Shown: positions 1 to 10,873, counted from the first letter of the stretch. The stretch: DNA of 64,000 nucleotides from Zasmidium citrigriseum (GCA_002786025.1 NHNW01000005.1:310001-374000), one strand, 5' to 3'. The notes: a model not told the origin generated them from the sequence alone. Numbers and translations: made by a program.

Positions 1-363
1 TCGAGTTTCTCCTGACCATTTCAGGATATCTGTCGCTATATAATTCTCTCTCGGCTCCGCGAGGTTTACGCCACTTGTTATTATTTTGGATTCCGTGGAT
101 GTGAGAGAGTCTTGGTCATTGATTGCTTTGTCGAGGAGTTGTTCGAGCGTTAGTCCACACTTCGTAAGGCATTTTGTGTCAAAGTCTTCTTTTGGCCAGC
201 GTCGAAGGATGAGTAGGCGGTCTTCTTCTGGGAGGGTTGAGGGGGAGGTGGTTGCGTGGCGCCAGCGAGCGAGGGAATCTTCAGAGGGAGGGATTGGGTC
301 TTGGAGGAATCGTGGGAGGGACGTTTTGGAGATTGCTTCTTTGAGGGATGGGGGGAGGTCCAT
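1..363 (-). CDS. Hypothetical protein, 3' end cut by window edge
   Basis: An open frame of 121 codons starts with ATG at 363 and runs without a stop off the left edge of the window. The protein begins MDLPPSLKEAISK and continues with a soluble, charged sequence containing two Trp-rich stretches (SLARWRHAT, LRRWPKEDF). Codon choice is C-ending rich, like the real genes nearby. I do not recognise the family. It could be the first exon of a longer gene; no splice donor is needed within the visible part. Confidence 0.5.
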   Translation of the reverse strand, partial: MDLPPSLKEAISKTSLPRFLQDPIPPSEDSLARWRHATTSPSTLPEEDRLLILRRWPKEDFDTKCLTKCGLTLEQLLDKAINDQDSLTSTESKIITSGVNLAEPRENYIATDILKWSGETR

Positions 364-1246
364 TTTGATTTCTGTGGTTTAGGGTTGGATGGGGAGTTTC
401 TAGCGATGGTCTGGTTGTTCCATTTTGATCAACAGAAAGGATTGCTATTACATCATTCGGCATGCGGTGAGGTCGAAATTTTCCTGAAGGTCCGCGGAGT
501 CCTACTCCTCTTGTTGAACATACCATGTTGGCCCTGCGTTTGCACTCTGTATGAATAAAGGCCGTCTTTACTCAGCCTTGTCTGCTTGCAGGGATTGAAA
601 GATTTGTCAATTCGAGATACTGCCATTGAGCCGTTTAGGTTGTCTGGCCATGACCGCATGCAAGACTTGATGAGTGTAACAAACTTTTAGTACGCTTTGG
701 AGAGCGGATGTCTGACCTGATATCGCTAATTTGACAGATGCATTGGTGCTCTGCCCAGGTCGAGAGCGGCCAAACCGCTGATAAGTCGCATGGCTCTCAA
801 ACTCGGCGTTGTTGAGATTGATGCTCGTCGATGCCTCTGCGACCCTGATAGGTCTCTCGCAGGGCGGTGGAGAAGCTTGTGTTGAAGGAGCGTGTTTTGC
901 CGAAACCTGCTCGTGGCCAGCGGTGTTCTGGGCGGTGTCTCCTTTCGTCGCCCCGGCCTGAACTTCAGGAGAGACCGAACGACACAGCCGCCACCTGCAC
1001 CTGACCTTCGCACATTGAGGGCGACCACTGCGACTTCCTTAACTTCATATATACACCGGTGCTCGAGACGTAAGGCTGCCAATCGCAAGCGCCCTACAGC
1101 CTGGTGTAAGAAAACCCTCATGTGAGTCACTTGGATTGCCTTGCAGGCCTCTGCTGCCTTGCTCGAAGAAGGTATATATACGCTCAATTCTTTTCATCTC
1201 CTCTTCTTCAGCATCACTCAGCCTGTGTGCACCTCTCGACATCACT
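364..1246. other. Intergenic region
   Basis: Lies between two divergently transcribed genes and presumably holds both promoters. The only distinct signal is a TATA-like run close to the AAA ATPase gene. The open frames here are short, overlap one another on both strands and resemble no protein I know. Confidence 0.5.
1173..1180 (+). promoter_or_regulatory. TATA-like element upstream of AAA ATPase gene
   Basis: TATATATA lies about 67 bases before the chosen ATG at 1247 and is followed by a pyrimidine-rich leader (ttcttttcatctcctcttct), a common fungal core-promoter layout. This favours the ATG at 1247 over the in-frame ATG at 1136, which lies upstream of the TATA run. Confidence 0.45.
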
Positions 1247-2773
1247 ATGGGCGATCGCGGCAGATCTGAGAGCCGCACCCCGGGCAGGCGAGACGCCGTC
1301 TTCCCACGCTTCAAATCGCATCTCGGGGCTGCCAGAGAGTGTTCACGAATCAACATTCTGGAAGCTGTTCGAGATATTCATCCAGACAAGCACGTTACAG
1401 CAATCGGAAACTGGTGTGACCTCATCGGGTTTGCTAAGGCTGGACATGCTAAAGCTGTTCTTCGACGACACAACAATAAAGTCTCATCGCATCGGACATA
1501 CAGTCCACCTCGTACACGACTGGAAGGTGGCGATGGACTTCTCGGAGAGGACATCGTCTTTGGATTGTACGACTTCACCTACGATAGTCACGAACTTCTC
1601 GTCTACAATGTAGAGTGGCCCGGCGATTGCGGCAGTGTCGAGCGGATCTACTACATTCTCACTCCCCTCACTGAGGAGGAGCACTGTCCAATCGCCGACA
1701 AGTTGATCACGGAGGCGGGGAAGTGGTCCAACGACCTCCACGAGGAAGTCTACGTCTTCGACAGCGGCGACTGGGATAAAAGCTCTCAACTCTGGCAAGC
1801 CGTCCAGTCCGCTTCCTGGGACGACGTAATCCTCGACCCAGCCATGAAAGACGCCATCATCCACGACGTGCACAGCTTCTTCGACAATAGATCCATGTAC
1901 GAGGACTATGGAGTCCAATGGAAGCGAGGCATCATCTTTCACGGCCATCCTGGATGTGGAAAGACGATCACTATCAAGGCTCTGATGCATAGTCTCCAGG
2001 ACCGAAATGTTGCCAGCTTGTATGTCAAGTCTTTCAAAGCCAGGCAAGGACCGCAGTATTCGATCCGGGAGATCTTCGAACAGGCGAGAATCATGGCACC
2101 TTGTCTGTTAATATTTGAGGATCTGGATAGTTTGGTTGTTGACAAGGTCCGAAGCTACTTCTTAAATGAAGTTGATGGATTGGAGAAGAATGATGGGATT
2201 CTTATGATTGGGAGTACGAATCATCTGGAGAAGCTGGATCCAGGGATCAGCAAGCGGCCTTCGAGGTTTGATCGGAAGTATTACTATAAGCTTCCAGGAG
2301 AGAAGGAGAGGGTGCTGTATTGCGAGTACTGGCGGAAGAAATTGCAAGGCAAGATGGACTTTGATCAGGAGATTTGTCGGGTTGTTGCGCAGATGACTGA
2401 GGGTTTCAGTTTTGCGTATCTGCAGGAGCTTTTTGTGCAGGCTTTGCTGAACATCGTGGGAGGTCGAGCCGATATCGAAGAAGAGGAAGACGAACTCAGC
2501 GATCAGAGAAACGACGAGCACGACGATGAGAGCGACCACGAATCGAATGACGAGGCAGAAACCCCAGCTAAAGCCGAAGCTGCAATACCGAAGAAGTCTT
2601 GCCCAGAAGTCGACATCCCAGAGCATTTACAGTCGAGCCGTCTTATGAGAATCCTGCACAAGCAAGTCAAGGCTCTGTGGAGAGATTTCGATTCTTTGGA
2701 GCAGGATCTGCATCGTCGTCCGAAAGTCGCTGGCGCTGGGGACTACGACAGCGATGATTCTGATAGTGATTGA
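1247..2773 (+). CDS. AAA-family ATPase (fungal type)
   Basis: Intronless gene for 508 residues. A Walker A motif GHPGCGKT is at residues 233-240 and a Walker B CLLIFEDLDS at about 286-295. These are followed by a sensor-like IGSTNHLEKLD and an RPSRFDRK arginine-finger region, so the protein should bind and hydrolyse ATP. The first 220 residues look like the fungal-specific N-terminal region of AAA proteins that resemble the BCS1/CDC48-type ATPase fold; no transmembrane helix is visible. The C-terminus is strongly acidic (EEEEDELSDQ, then DYDSDDSDSD). The substrate is unknown. An in-frame ATG exists at 1136, but that start would lie before the TATA-like run. Confidence 0.85.
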   Translation: MGDRGRSESRTPGRRDAVFPRFKSHLGAARECSRINILEAVRDIHPDKHVTAIGNWCDLIGFAKAGHAKAVLRRHNNKVSSHRTYSPPRTRLEGGDGLLGEDIVFGLYDFTYDSHELLVYNVEWPGDCGSVERIYYILTPLTEEEHCPIADKLITEAGKWSNDLHEEVYVFDSGDWDKSSQLWQAVQSASWDDVILDPAMKDAIIHDVHSFFDNRSMYEDYGVQWKRGIIFHGHPGCGKTITIKALMHSLQDRNVASLYVKSFKARQGPQYSIREIFEQARIMAPCLLIFEDLDSLVVDKVRSYFLNEVDGLEKNDGILMIGSTNHLEKLDPGISKRPSRFDRKYYYKLPGEKERVLYCEYWRKKLQGKMDFDQEICRVVAQMTEGFSFAYLQELFVQALLNIVGGRADIEEEEDELSDQRNDEHDDESDHESNDEAETPAKAEAAIPKKSCPEVDIPEHLQSSRLMRILHKQVKALWRDFDSLEQDLHRRPKVAGAGDYDSDDSDSD

Positions 2774-3306
2774 GGATAGAGCGTACATAAGTTGAGCGCT
2801 CATATCGAGAGATCGTTGATATAGACGCTCTCCTCTCCTTCATGCCCGGATCGATCTATCCTCGTTGATTGGAAACGTCTGCAGCCTCGTGGGAGCTGCC
2901 CGGCATGCTCTTATATTCCTGCTGACCAGACAGGCAGCAATAGGCTCTCTATATGATATGCGGCACCACTGGGCTGCGTATGGCTGGTGTACGAGTCACG
3001 AAAACAGCATGTCGTATATAATTCGACGAATAAGGCCAAACTTGCGAGGAGACTTGAAAGACCGACAGGATTGAAGGAGCCCGGACACTCCACGGACTCT
3101 GTCGATCAATCGCACTTACACACAATCATCGGATGTCACGCCGAATTGAATCAGATATAGCCAAGTATTGATCAAGGAGATCCGTGGAAAGAGTCATAGG
3201 TAGATAGGGTATAGTTCGTCGTATATGTCTCGGTTGTCGTACGGCCAAACCATGGCAGCTCTTTCCTCTCAGCAGTACCATCAAACTTCCTCACTTGGAT
3301 GTCAAG
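2774..3306. other. Intergenic region
   Basis: Contains the 3' flank of the AAA gene and the 5' flank of the degenerate gene that follows. I see no coding sequence or repeat here. Confidence 0.4.
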
Positions 3307-4319
3307 ATGGGGCAATACTACGAACAGATTCCAGAAAACATCTATCAATGGATCCTGAACCAAAAGATGTTCTTCGTCAGCACAGCTCCGCTGTCGGCTT
3401 CGAGGCATGTCAACGTTTCGCCAAAGGACGGGCAATACTTTGGGCTCCTTAATAGCAAGCAATTCTGGTACATGGACCTCACAGGAAGCGGATGTGAGAC
3501 CATCGGCCACTTGAAAGAGAATTGGCAGGATCACGGTGATGTTGCCAGCTTTTGTGGGTGCACCACGGATTGTGAGGCTGTGGGGATATGGTCAGTCGAC
3601 CTCCTTGTAACAATCTCCCAGGAGCTGCTGTCTGGTCGACCATGAGCAGGACGAGTACTCGAGCGAGAATCTCCGGCGTTCAACGCCTTCATTACAAAAC
3701 ACTCGATCCAAACGACACTGACAACAAGAGCAATCATCGTCGTAGACATCCATCAAGTCGGCTCATCCTGCGGATTCTCAGTACCCTACTACGACTTCAA
3801 GGCTCACCGAACGATGTTGCATGAGGTGTTTGACAAGAAGATCAAGGCGTACGAGAATGAAAAGTCAAATATGAACATGCCAAAGTATAGTCGAGTTTCC
3901 AGATGGTGGGAGCTTTGGTTGACGGAGTCCAGATTCTGGGCGTACATGAACGCTCGAAGCATGAATGGGATGCCTGGTTTGGCGAGCGCTATTGAGACGG
4001 GTTTCAGGGAGAAGGTGGAACCGATGAAGAAGATGGCAAGTATTGAACAACAGAGCACATGGGCATGCAACGACTAGTATCCGTGCAGGTCGGCCCCTAT
4101 GCCCCGACAGCTACCTTAGGATCGAATTCGTGCAAACTGAGTAGCCGACTATTTGATGTCTTTACCAGATTCAGGGATGCAAGGGTACGAATGGGTACAC
4201 TAGTGGTTGTTACAGTGGCTGCATTCTTGATTGGCATGGTGGTTGCCATGTACGGCTCATCTTTCATCGATTCGCAAAGGGCAGGAATGGAAACTTTGCG
4301 GAAATGGACAGCTACTTGA
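3307..4319 (+). pseudogene. Degenerate pyridoxamine-phosphate-oxidase-like (FMN-binding split-barrel) gene
   Basis: The sequence resembles the fungal PNPOx-like flavin-binding family but is spread over several frames. It opens with MGQYYEQIPENIYQWI...HVNVSPK...GSGCETIGHLKEN. One extra T near 3522-3523 shifts the frame; the homologous path resumes as RITVMLPAFVGAPRIVRLWG and meets a TAA at 3608-3610. A further shift near 3673 is needed to reach TTRAIIVVDIHQVGSSCGFS, which runs to a stop at 4075-4077. A third shift near 4059 gives a tail with one hydrophobic helix (LVVVTVAAFLIGMVVAMYG). No intron I could draw removes the breaks. Several independent lesions suggest real decay, not one sequencing error. 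Confidence 0.75.
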
Positions 4320-4432
4320 GTCTCTGTCATCAACGCTACGTTGGAAATACTATGTTGAAGTTGATCTTCGTCATCGATCAACGAAGCTTTTCTCCAGCCT
4401 AGGATACATCTCTCAACAACGATAATTGGTAA

Positions 4433-5710
4433 TTAGAGGGTGTTGCCAGCATCGGCAACCACAGCATCCTGAATGGAAGCCGCATCCTCAGCCTCCACAG
4501 CCGTCAGAGATGCAAACTCGGACAGGAAGCCGGTGTCACTGCTACTCAAAGTGCCAGAGTTGGTGAAAACATTAGGAACGCATGCTCGACCGAGAGAAGC
4601 AGTACACTGATCAACCTGCGACTCGTCCGATGTAAACAACTGACCGTCGAAGCCGTCGACAATGGGGGTTGGAACGTCGATGAAGACGTTGCCTTCGTAC
4701 AGGCCCCTGGACTCGCCACCGCCCTCGATCAAGTGGCCGGTGTTGGTAGACCAGACGTTGTTGACTGCATGAAGAAGGGTGCCGCCGGATAGCGCTGGGG
4801 TGCGGCCGGAGGTGTAGTAGACGTGGTTTCCTATCGTCTGTCAGTCCCATTGGTGTAGCAAATCGATCGACCCGTTTGATCTTACTGTAGAATGTGACGG
4901 TATCGTCAGTGCCCACCATCTCAATAGCCCAGTAAGAGTGGCCGTCGCACGTGGCTGACTGTGCGGTCTCGCCATTGAGGAAGCTGTTCGAGATGGTAAT
5001 GGAGCTGCTTGGATCTTGTCCAAAAACCCAGTGCTGTCTGCCTAGGCTCGAAGTCTGATACGGGAAAGCAGTTAGTATCTTTGTGTTGCAAAGAGTGTGG
5101 AGGGATGTATGCTATGGCTTACCGTAACATGATCGATCCAGATGGTATCCGAGTTGCTGAATGTGAGAGCATCGCCGCCCCAGACATACGCAGGATTCAG
5201 GTTGGTGATGGCAATGTTCTGAACAATGATATTGGAGGAGCCGGCGAAGCGAAGGCCTTTACCGTTCAAAGTTGCACCGTTCGTGCCGACAAGAGTCTTG
5301 TCGGATGCAACATCAATTCCTCTTCCAGCTGCAGCATCGATAGTGACACTGTACAACGCATTGTCGCCACATCCATCGAGGGTGTTCAGCAACGCCTGTC
5401 CGCCGTTCTCGGGAGTGCACGAGTAGGAGTTGCAGGCATCGTACGTCTCGGTGCCCTCGGATCCGGCAAAGTCGAACTCGCCGTCGATGACAATGTTCTG
5501 TGGCTCGGCAGATTCGAGGTAGGAGATGAGATCTTCGATGGTCGTCGGGTAGACTGGTTCAGCACTACCACCGCCAGTTACGGCGGAGGCGAATCCCATT
5601 GGAGTCCCGTTGACGATGGATGAGAGCTGACGTTTTGCAACCTTGCCAGAAGGTGCGGCGGCCGCCAGCGGCGCCAGTAAGGCAGCATAAAGACCGATGA
5701 GAAGCTGCAT
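4433..5710 (-). CDS. Secreted pectin lyase (polysaccharide lyase family 1)
   Basis: Three exons (5710-5123, 5054-4886, 4830-4433) join in frame to give 384 residues. The N-terminus MQLLIGLYAALLAPLAAAAPSG is a signal peptide, followed by VAKR, a Kex2-like site. Family landmarks are VWGGDALTF, WIDHVTVS, GRQHWVFGQD, ATCDGHSYWAIE and LLHAVNNVW, which match the parallel beta-helix pectin lyases that cleave methyl-esterified pectin by beta-elimination. Pectate lyases carry calcium-binding Asp clusters, which I do not see. The first intron begins right after the WIDHVT codons with GTAAGC. Expected to act outside the cell on plant walls, like the GH43 enzyme nearby. Confidence 0.93.
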
Positions 5711-5786
5711 GTTGAGCTAGGTGATATGAGAAGGCTGAAGGAATGAGTTGGATACGAGAAATGGCTCGAGAACAAAACAAGACTAT

Positions 5787-5792
5787 CTTATA
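5787..5792 (-). promoter_or_regulatory. TATA-like element of pectin lyase gene
   Basis: On the minus strand the sequence reads GGTATAAGATAG. The TATAAG core lies about 77-82 bases upstream of the ATG at 5710, a usual distance for a fungal TATA box. Confidence 0.45.
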
Positions 5793-6820
5793 CCATTTCT
5801 GTCTCGCATGTGGCCAGTGATGCCCCCTCTTCGCCTGTTTCGGCGCTTAACTCATTCTCTTTCATGTCCGTTTAGCATCAGACCTCCGCTTCATAGCCGA
5901 AGCGCTTTAATATCGAAGGTCGATCAGGAGTGGGTCAATCCTCACACTTCGATGAGGCATCGAAACTTCACAGGCTGATCAGTAACAACAATACATCGCT
6001 GAAACACTAAAATTTTCCATGGACTTTTAGATTTGGAAAAAGAAGACCCACTAGAAAACCTAAAATTTTCTATACTGGATTGACCTGCTGACTTCAAACG
6101 TCATGTTTCAGGTTTCTAGTCCCACGTGCATAGCCAAGAAGAGAGCTTATCTATTTGATGGAGCCATTTGGCTTGGCATACGTTTCGAGCAACATCGGCA
6201 AGGGCTTGATGGTCGATCAGGTGTCGTAGACTGCTGGAAGTAGCAGCGATGCCGTTTCGCCTTCCAGAGATGGAGAACTGCCTTGATGTCGTGCTTCTCT
6301 TCGCATTCCTCGGATCCACTCGTATCTTCGTTTGGGAAGCCAGTGTCGAAGCAAGATGTTTTCGCATTAATTGCATGTGATTGAGTGCCGGACTTAAGTA
6401 CTGCTGTGTAATTCCGGAGCCTTATGAAGCCGTCGACTTGGAGGATTGAGGAACGCACAGTGTGTTTCATCCCTACATGCTTGAACATGTCCAGGGGGTT
6501 CGGTCCGACGGACACAGCCTGACATATGCCTTCTTCCCGTGGCTCACGGCATCATCGGGCCGGTCAAATTCCAACGGCTTCTATCACCATCCTGCCGAAT
6601 ACCTCTGCTGATTTAAGATCCTCGACGATTGGTAAAGCCATGTTCGTCTTTGATCGATGAGCTTCATATGTATAAGCCATGGCCTTAGCGCTTTCGTCCG
6701 TTGTGACGATGACGAAGTCAGATAGTCAGTCATGTTATAAGCTGGAGCAGAAGTCAGGCTAAAGATTGCATTACGACCAATAGAAGCCCACTCCATTTAC
6801 CTGAACGGCTGATTGACCAG
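5793..6820. other. Intergenic region with a short AT-rich direct repeat
   Basis: About 1 kb between divergent genes. It contains two copies of a CTAAAATTTTC(C/T)AT word at 6007-6020 and 6060-6073. The 122-codon minus-strand frame at 6147-6515 shows no family resemblance and no signal or domain, so I do not call it a gene. Confidence 0.35.
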
Positions 6821-7939
6821 ATGATTGTGAAGATGCTGGTTATTCTTGTCCTTTCATGGACTCTCGTAGCCATTGTAGAAGCAGCTCGCTTCTGGCCACG
6901 CCCAACATCAGGCTGCTCCAATGCCCAATCATCCGGCCCTTTGACGACCCTGGTGCACTTCGGTAATGGCACATGGGCGGAGAATCTATACATTCGCAAA
7001 GACGGATCGATCATAGTGTCTCTTTACGAGGGCGGTCCTGGCCAGAACGTGCTCGTGACGCCCCAAGATGAAGGTCCTGCAACAGTCCAAGTCATTCACC
7101 GCTTCCCCAACAACAAAGTCGGAGCTCTTGGTGTTGTGAAACTCGAGCCCGATGTCTTCTACTTTGCGACAGTCCACCGCGGCCGTCTTGCAACCGACTC
7201 ACCTCCCGGAACAGGCCAAGTCTGGAGTTTCTCACTCCGCGGCTTCAACGGAACAGAAGTCCCCCTTCGCTTAATATCGACCCTGAAAGATTCCATACTT
7301 CCCAATGGGGTTACAACGACCACGCAAAAGCCACGGAAGATTCTTGTTGCAGACTCACAACGCGGTGTCGTTTGGCGTGTCGATCCTGAAACGGGAGCTT
7401 ACGATGTCGCTGCCAACGACACCCTGCTGTCGAATACAACCTCTACGCTCTTTGGCCTTGGCGTCAATGGCATCCACACCAAAGACAACCACCTTTACTT
7501 TACAAACACCCAGCAAAACACTTTTGGTCGATATCGTCTGTCCAATTCAGGACTTCAAGTCGGGCCAATCGAAATCCTGAACAATCTGACATTCGCCGGC
7601 GTGGACGACTTCACGCTTCTTTCAGGTCCGGGAAACGCAGCGATCATGGCTAGTGATCCTGACAATGGGACGTTCTTCCAGTCAGAACATTGCACGAAGC
7701 GACTAGCAACAACAAATGGCACGACGGCGAACAAGATTGCTTGGTCGCAGATGAAGCCTGATGGAACTGTACCGGTTTATGTGACCAGCGAAGGTGGATT
7801 CCTAGACTATGAGCAGCCTGGTCCTATTACCGTCGGAGTCATGTTGAGCATGTTTGAGATGAAGCTGGGTATTTCTCCAGCCCGTTCCTGGAAGGGTTGG
7901 TTCAGTGCTATGGTAGACTGGAGTAAAATCTGGCCCTGA
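6821..7939 (+). CDS. Secreted beta-propeller protein (SMP-30/TolB-like fold)
   Basis: Intronless, 372 residues. Residues 1-21 form a signal peptide (MIVKMLVILVLSW...VEAA); an ATG four codons later is an equally good start. The mature part has the repeated four-strand pattern of six-bladed propellers of the SMP-30/gluconolactonase type: GTWAENLYIRKDGSIIVS, LPNGVTTTTQKPRKILVADS, GVVWRVDPETGAYDV, GVNGIHTKDNHLYFTNT and GVDDFTLL. Several N-x-S/T sites fit secretion. Related fungal proteins are annotated as secreted lactonase-like proteins, but the substrate is unknown. The last 35 residues lack propeller character; a missed 3' intron is possible. Confidence 0.7.
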   Translation: MIVKMLVILVLSWTLVAIVEAARFWPRPTSGCSNAQSSGPLTTLVHFGNGTWAENLYIRKDGSIIVSLYEGGPGQNVLVTPQDEGPATVQVIHRFPNNKVGALGVVKLEPDVFYFATVHRGRLATDSPPGTGQVWSFSLRGFNGTEVPLRLISTLKDSILPNGVTTTTQKPRKILVADSQRGVVWRVDPETGAYDVAANDTLLSNTTSTLFGLGVNGIHTKDNHLYFTNTQQNTFGRYRLSNSGLQVGPIEILNNLTFAGVDDFTLLSGPGNAAIMASDPDNGTFFQSEHCTKRLATTNGTTANKIAWSQMKPDGTVPVYVTSEGGFLDYEQPGPITVGVMLSMFEMKLGISPARSWKGWFSAMVDWSKIWP

Positions 7940-8445
7940 CAGAGAGAGTGATAGTCGTCGCCAGCCTGGATCGATGCTCAAACGACGTTCTACCTCATGA
8001 GGTTGAGATGTACTGAATAAGGCCAATACCTCTTCGCTGCTCCAGGCAGTTGCAGGGCATTGTTAAATGTAATGGGGCTGCCTTCTATACGTAATCCTGC
8101 AGAGTTTCGTCTACGTCATATCTCGAACTTTGTGGCTGCGGTGGTCGCAAAGGGTGCTGCCATTCGTCTCGGCCTCTCACTCCGCTGACTCTTTGATCAT
8201 TTGCCGACACATGAGGGCTCCGGTGCTATACATGCCCTAGTGTGTAGGTACATGTCGCAATGTACACGCCCTAGCTTGTTGGTGGTTCTCCAACTTCGCC
8301 CTTATGCACGGGTCCTCCACTTGCATACATCTGCGAAACTCGCTCCCAGTCCAGCCTCAGCTGTTGCGGAGGCGAATATAAAGAAGCACCAGATGTTTCG
8401 ATAACATCTCCACACAATCCAGATTGTCGCTTCTGACAGGACATC
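7940..8445. other. Intergenic region, promoter of GH43 gene
   Basis: Tandem-gene spacer. Apart from the TATA-like box at its right end I see no feature in it. Confidence 0.4.
8377..8383 (+). promoter_or_regulatory. TATA box of GH43 gene
   Basis: TATAAAG about 65 bases before the ATG at 8446, in the context gcgaatataaagaagc. Confidence 0.5.
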
Positions 8446-9801
8446 ATGAAGGCTACCCAACTGCTCTCCCTCGCTCTAGGAACGGCTTCAACCGTCCTTG
8501 CTCAATCCGCATACTATGGAGCTCAGCCGACTCCGATGCCATGTTTGGGCGACGCATGTGTTGATCCAACCTACGACAACCTGAGATATCAGGACAACAC
8601 GATCATTCGTAGACCTGGCAAGAACGGTGGCAGCGATCTTTACTTTCGCTTTTCCAAGGGTGATCATCCAGGTATGTGCTTTGTCACTCAAACGCTCAGT
8701 TGATCTAACAATCGGAAGGAGATGGCATGAACGTAGCTACGTCCAGTACTTTGCGAGGACCATGGTATGCTCGAAACTGATCCAAGTGTTGACACTCCAC
8801 TGACTGCTTCAGGCATTTGAACTTCACTATCCTAGGCCAGCTCAGCGACATTCAAAAGTCAGACTGTGTCAGCGGCACCTACAAGAGTTCCAACTTCTCG
8901 AACTCTGACCTCAATCGCTGGGCACCGGAAGTTCATTTCTTCAACAATCAATATTATCTTTTCTACACCGTCGAAGACCAGGCTGCTGGCTCCTGCTTCG
9001 ATCAATGTGTTGCCACGAGCCCTTCGATGGACGCTGGAACTTGGACAGATCACGGGTAAATTCTGACTTGCTGTTTGTGAGCCAGTGCACGGCTGACGAA
9101 GATGCAGCACAATGAAGCTTCCGAACAGAAACTTCGCTGCCTGGCGACGAATCGATGGCAACATCTTGTCTGATGTCAGTGACCCTCAAGGAGTCGTCTC
9201 ACCATATATGGCTTTCAACAGCTTCGGATACGGCATTTACGGGATCGAGTTGAACAGCGACTACTTGACTGCGAAGAACGTTGAGCCAAAGCTGCTCATC
9301 AAGTCGCAGGATCAACCGGTATGTCGTCTTCTTATCTCCCCAATTTGTTTGCTTGAAACAGCAGCTGACAACTTTTCTCGCAAATAGGGCGGCAACCGTA
9401 CCGAAGGTGCTTATCAGCTCCGTCGTGGCAACTACATATACCTCTTCTACTCCCGCGGCTCCTGCTGCTCTGGCGGAGATGCTGACCCACAGAGCGTCTA
9501 CCGTACTCAAGTCTGTCGAACCAGCGCCTCAACTCCACAAGGACCCTACTACGATCGTGATGGAGCCGATTGTTCCAATGGGCCAACTAGCCGAGCTGGA
9601 TCGACAATCCTGTATCCTGTGCAGAAGAATTGGGAGCCCGGAAGTGTCAGTGTCATATCGGATCCGAAAGAGGGCTTGATCATGACATATCAATACACGG
9701 ACCTGACAAGGTCGAGCCCAGGGCCGTTCTTAGGTTGGGGCTGGAACTACCTTACCTTTGGAAGTGACGGATGGCCGGTACTCACCCAGACGAGAACTTA
9801 G
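8446..9801 (+). CDS. Secreted GH43 glycosidase, arabinanase-like
   Basis: Five exons (8446-8671, 8719-8764, 8813-9055, 9108-9318, 9388-9801) join in frame to 379 residues. One exon is only 46 bases but restores a smooth GDGMNVATSSTLRGPWHLN stretch. There is a signal peptide (MKATQLLSLALGTASTVLAQ). The block RWAPEVHFFNNQYYLFYT is the typical second-blade motif of GH43 five-bladed propellers. DNTIIRRPGKNGGSDLYF holds the expected N-terminal blade region, and YIYLFYSRGSCCSG also fits. Among GH43 enzymes it looks most like endo-1,5-alpha-arabinanase or arabinofuranosidase, acting on pectin side chains. Which of these it is cannot be read from sequence alone. Confidence 0.88.
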
Positions 9802-9910
9802 AGTGAGAGCTTCCTCTCGGATCCCGGAATGATCGATGGTTGTTGAAAGCAACGAGATGTGAGACGAGCACATAGAATTCATTCAATCATTTCAAGGCTC
9901 ATGATGTAGT

Positions 9911-10873
9911 CTATGCGGTAGCAGTTGGGACCAAGCAAGTGGTGAAGCCGTTGTTGCCGACAGCGGCACCATAGCACTCCCCTGGGGCGGAGATGAATCC
10001 AGAGGCTGGGCCCAAAGTTCCAACAGCGTTGCCACCCTCGACAGTACCCTTTTAATATAGTCAGCATTCATGACCATAATATTCGGGCTTTGTGCTTACC
10101 TTAGTCTCCGCAGGCGCAGTGGCAACTGGGAAGCAGGCGGTCGTGCCCTGACCACCGATGGCACCTCCAAGGCATCCCTGAACGAAGCCAGTTGGGCCAT
10201 TGATAGCACCACCAGCGGTACCCTGGAATGGACCCTCAGTGCCAGCCAGGCCACCACCGATCTCGATGGAAGTAGTTGCTTGAGCAACACGAGCAGCAAG
10301 AGTGACAGTCGTGCCCATGCCGTTGACATCGCCGCCGGCGAAGCCGTATGGCTCTCCGTTGTTCAGGTCGCCACCGATGGTGCCCTCAACGGGACCGAGA
10401 TGGCCCTCCGCGGAGCCACCAGCTTGACGAGCAACGAGTGCGGTTGCACGAGCAGCAAGAGTGACGGTCGTGCCCATGCCGTTGACAGCGCCACCAGCGT
10501 AGCCGTAAGGCTCGCCGTTGTTCAAGTCGCCACCAAGGGCACCCTCAGCTGGACCAAGATGGCCTTCAGCCGAGCCACCAGCTTGACGTGCAACGAGGCC
10601 GGTTGCACGAGCAGCGAGGGTTACAGTTGTCCCTTGGCCGTTGATGGCACCTCCAGCAAAGCCGTAGGGCTCTCCATTGTTCAAATCGCCGCCAATGGTG
10701 CCTTCAGCGGGGCCGAGATGGCCGTCAGCTGAGCCACCAGCTTGACGCTCAACGATCTGATCAATTGTCAGACATTCGGTTCCGATTCATGTTTCAATGC
10801 GTTCGGGTAAAGTTACCTCAGCAGACGCCATGGCGGCGGCTCCAAGAGCGAGGACGATGTTTTGGAAGTGCAT
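9911..10873 (-). CDS. Secreted protein with three 53-residue tandem repeats
   Basis: Three exons (10873-10817, 10756-10100, 10048-9911) give 283 residues. Exon 1 encodes just the signal peptide MHFQNIVLALGAAAMASAE. The body is three nearly identical units, each opening (I/L)V(E/A)RQAGGSA(D/E)GHLGP and ending GTTVTLAAR. A shorter, diverged Gly-rich part follows (GTAGGAINGPTGFVQGCLGG), and then a C-terminal domain with a few Cys (GECYGAAVGNN, GFTTCLVPTATA). It is rich in Gly and Ala, has almost no Lys and contains no recognised enzyme motif. I do not know the family. Extracellular location is inferred from the signal peptide. The 3' exon is supported by a GTAAGC donor and an AAAAG acceptor with a good open frame. 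Confidence 0.75.
10280..10756 (-). repeat. Three 159-base tandem coding repeats
   Basis: In-frame units at 10756-10598, 10597-10439 and 10438-10280, each 53 codons. The third loses similarity after the TLAAR motif. Units differ at few positions (AEG/VEG, GAI/GAV/GDV, NGQG/NGMG), which points to recent duplication or gene conversion. Confidence 0.85.

Noticed and set aside
6007..6073. Two AT-rich CTAAAATTTTC words 53 bases apart, considered as transposon ends or a regulatory pair
   Set aside because: No inverted repeats, target-site duplication or coding sequence lie around them; a short AT-rich word can recur by chance.
6147..6515. 122-codon open frame on the minus strand
   Set aside because: No domain, no signal peptide, random-looking composition, and another frame overlaps it on the same strand.
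9911..10873. Kex2-processed repeat peptide precursor of the dikaritin/RiPP kind
   Set aside because: The units are separated by A-R or E-R, with no dibasic KR/RR site, and no UstY-like oxidase gene is next to it.
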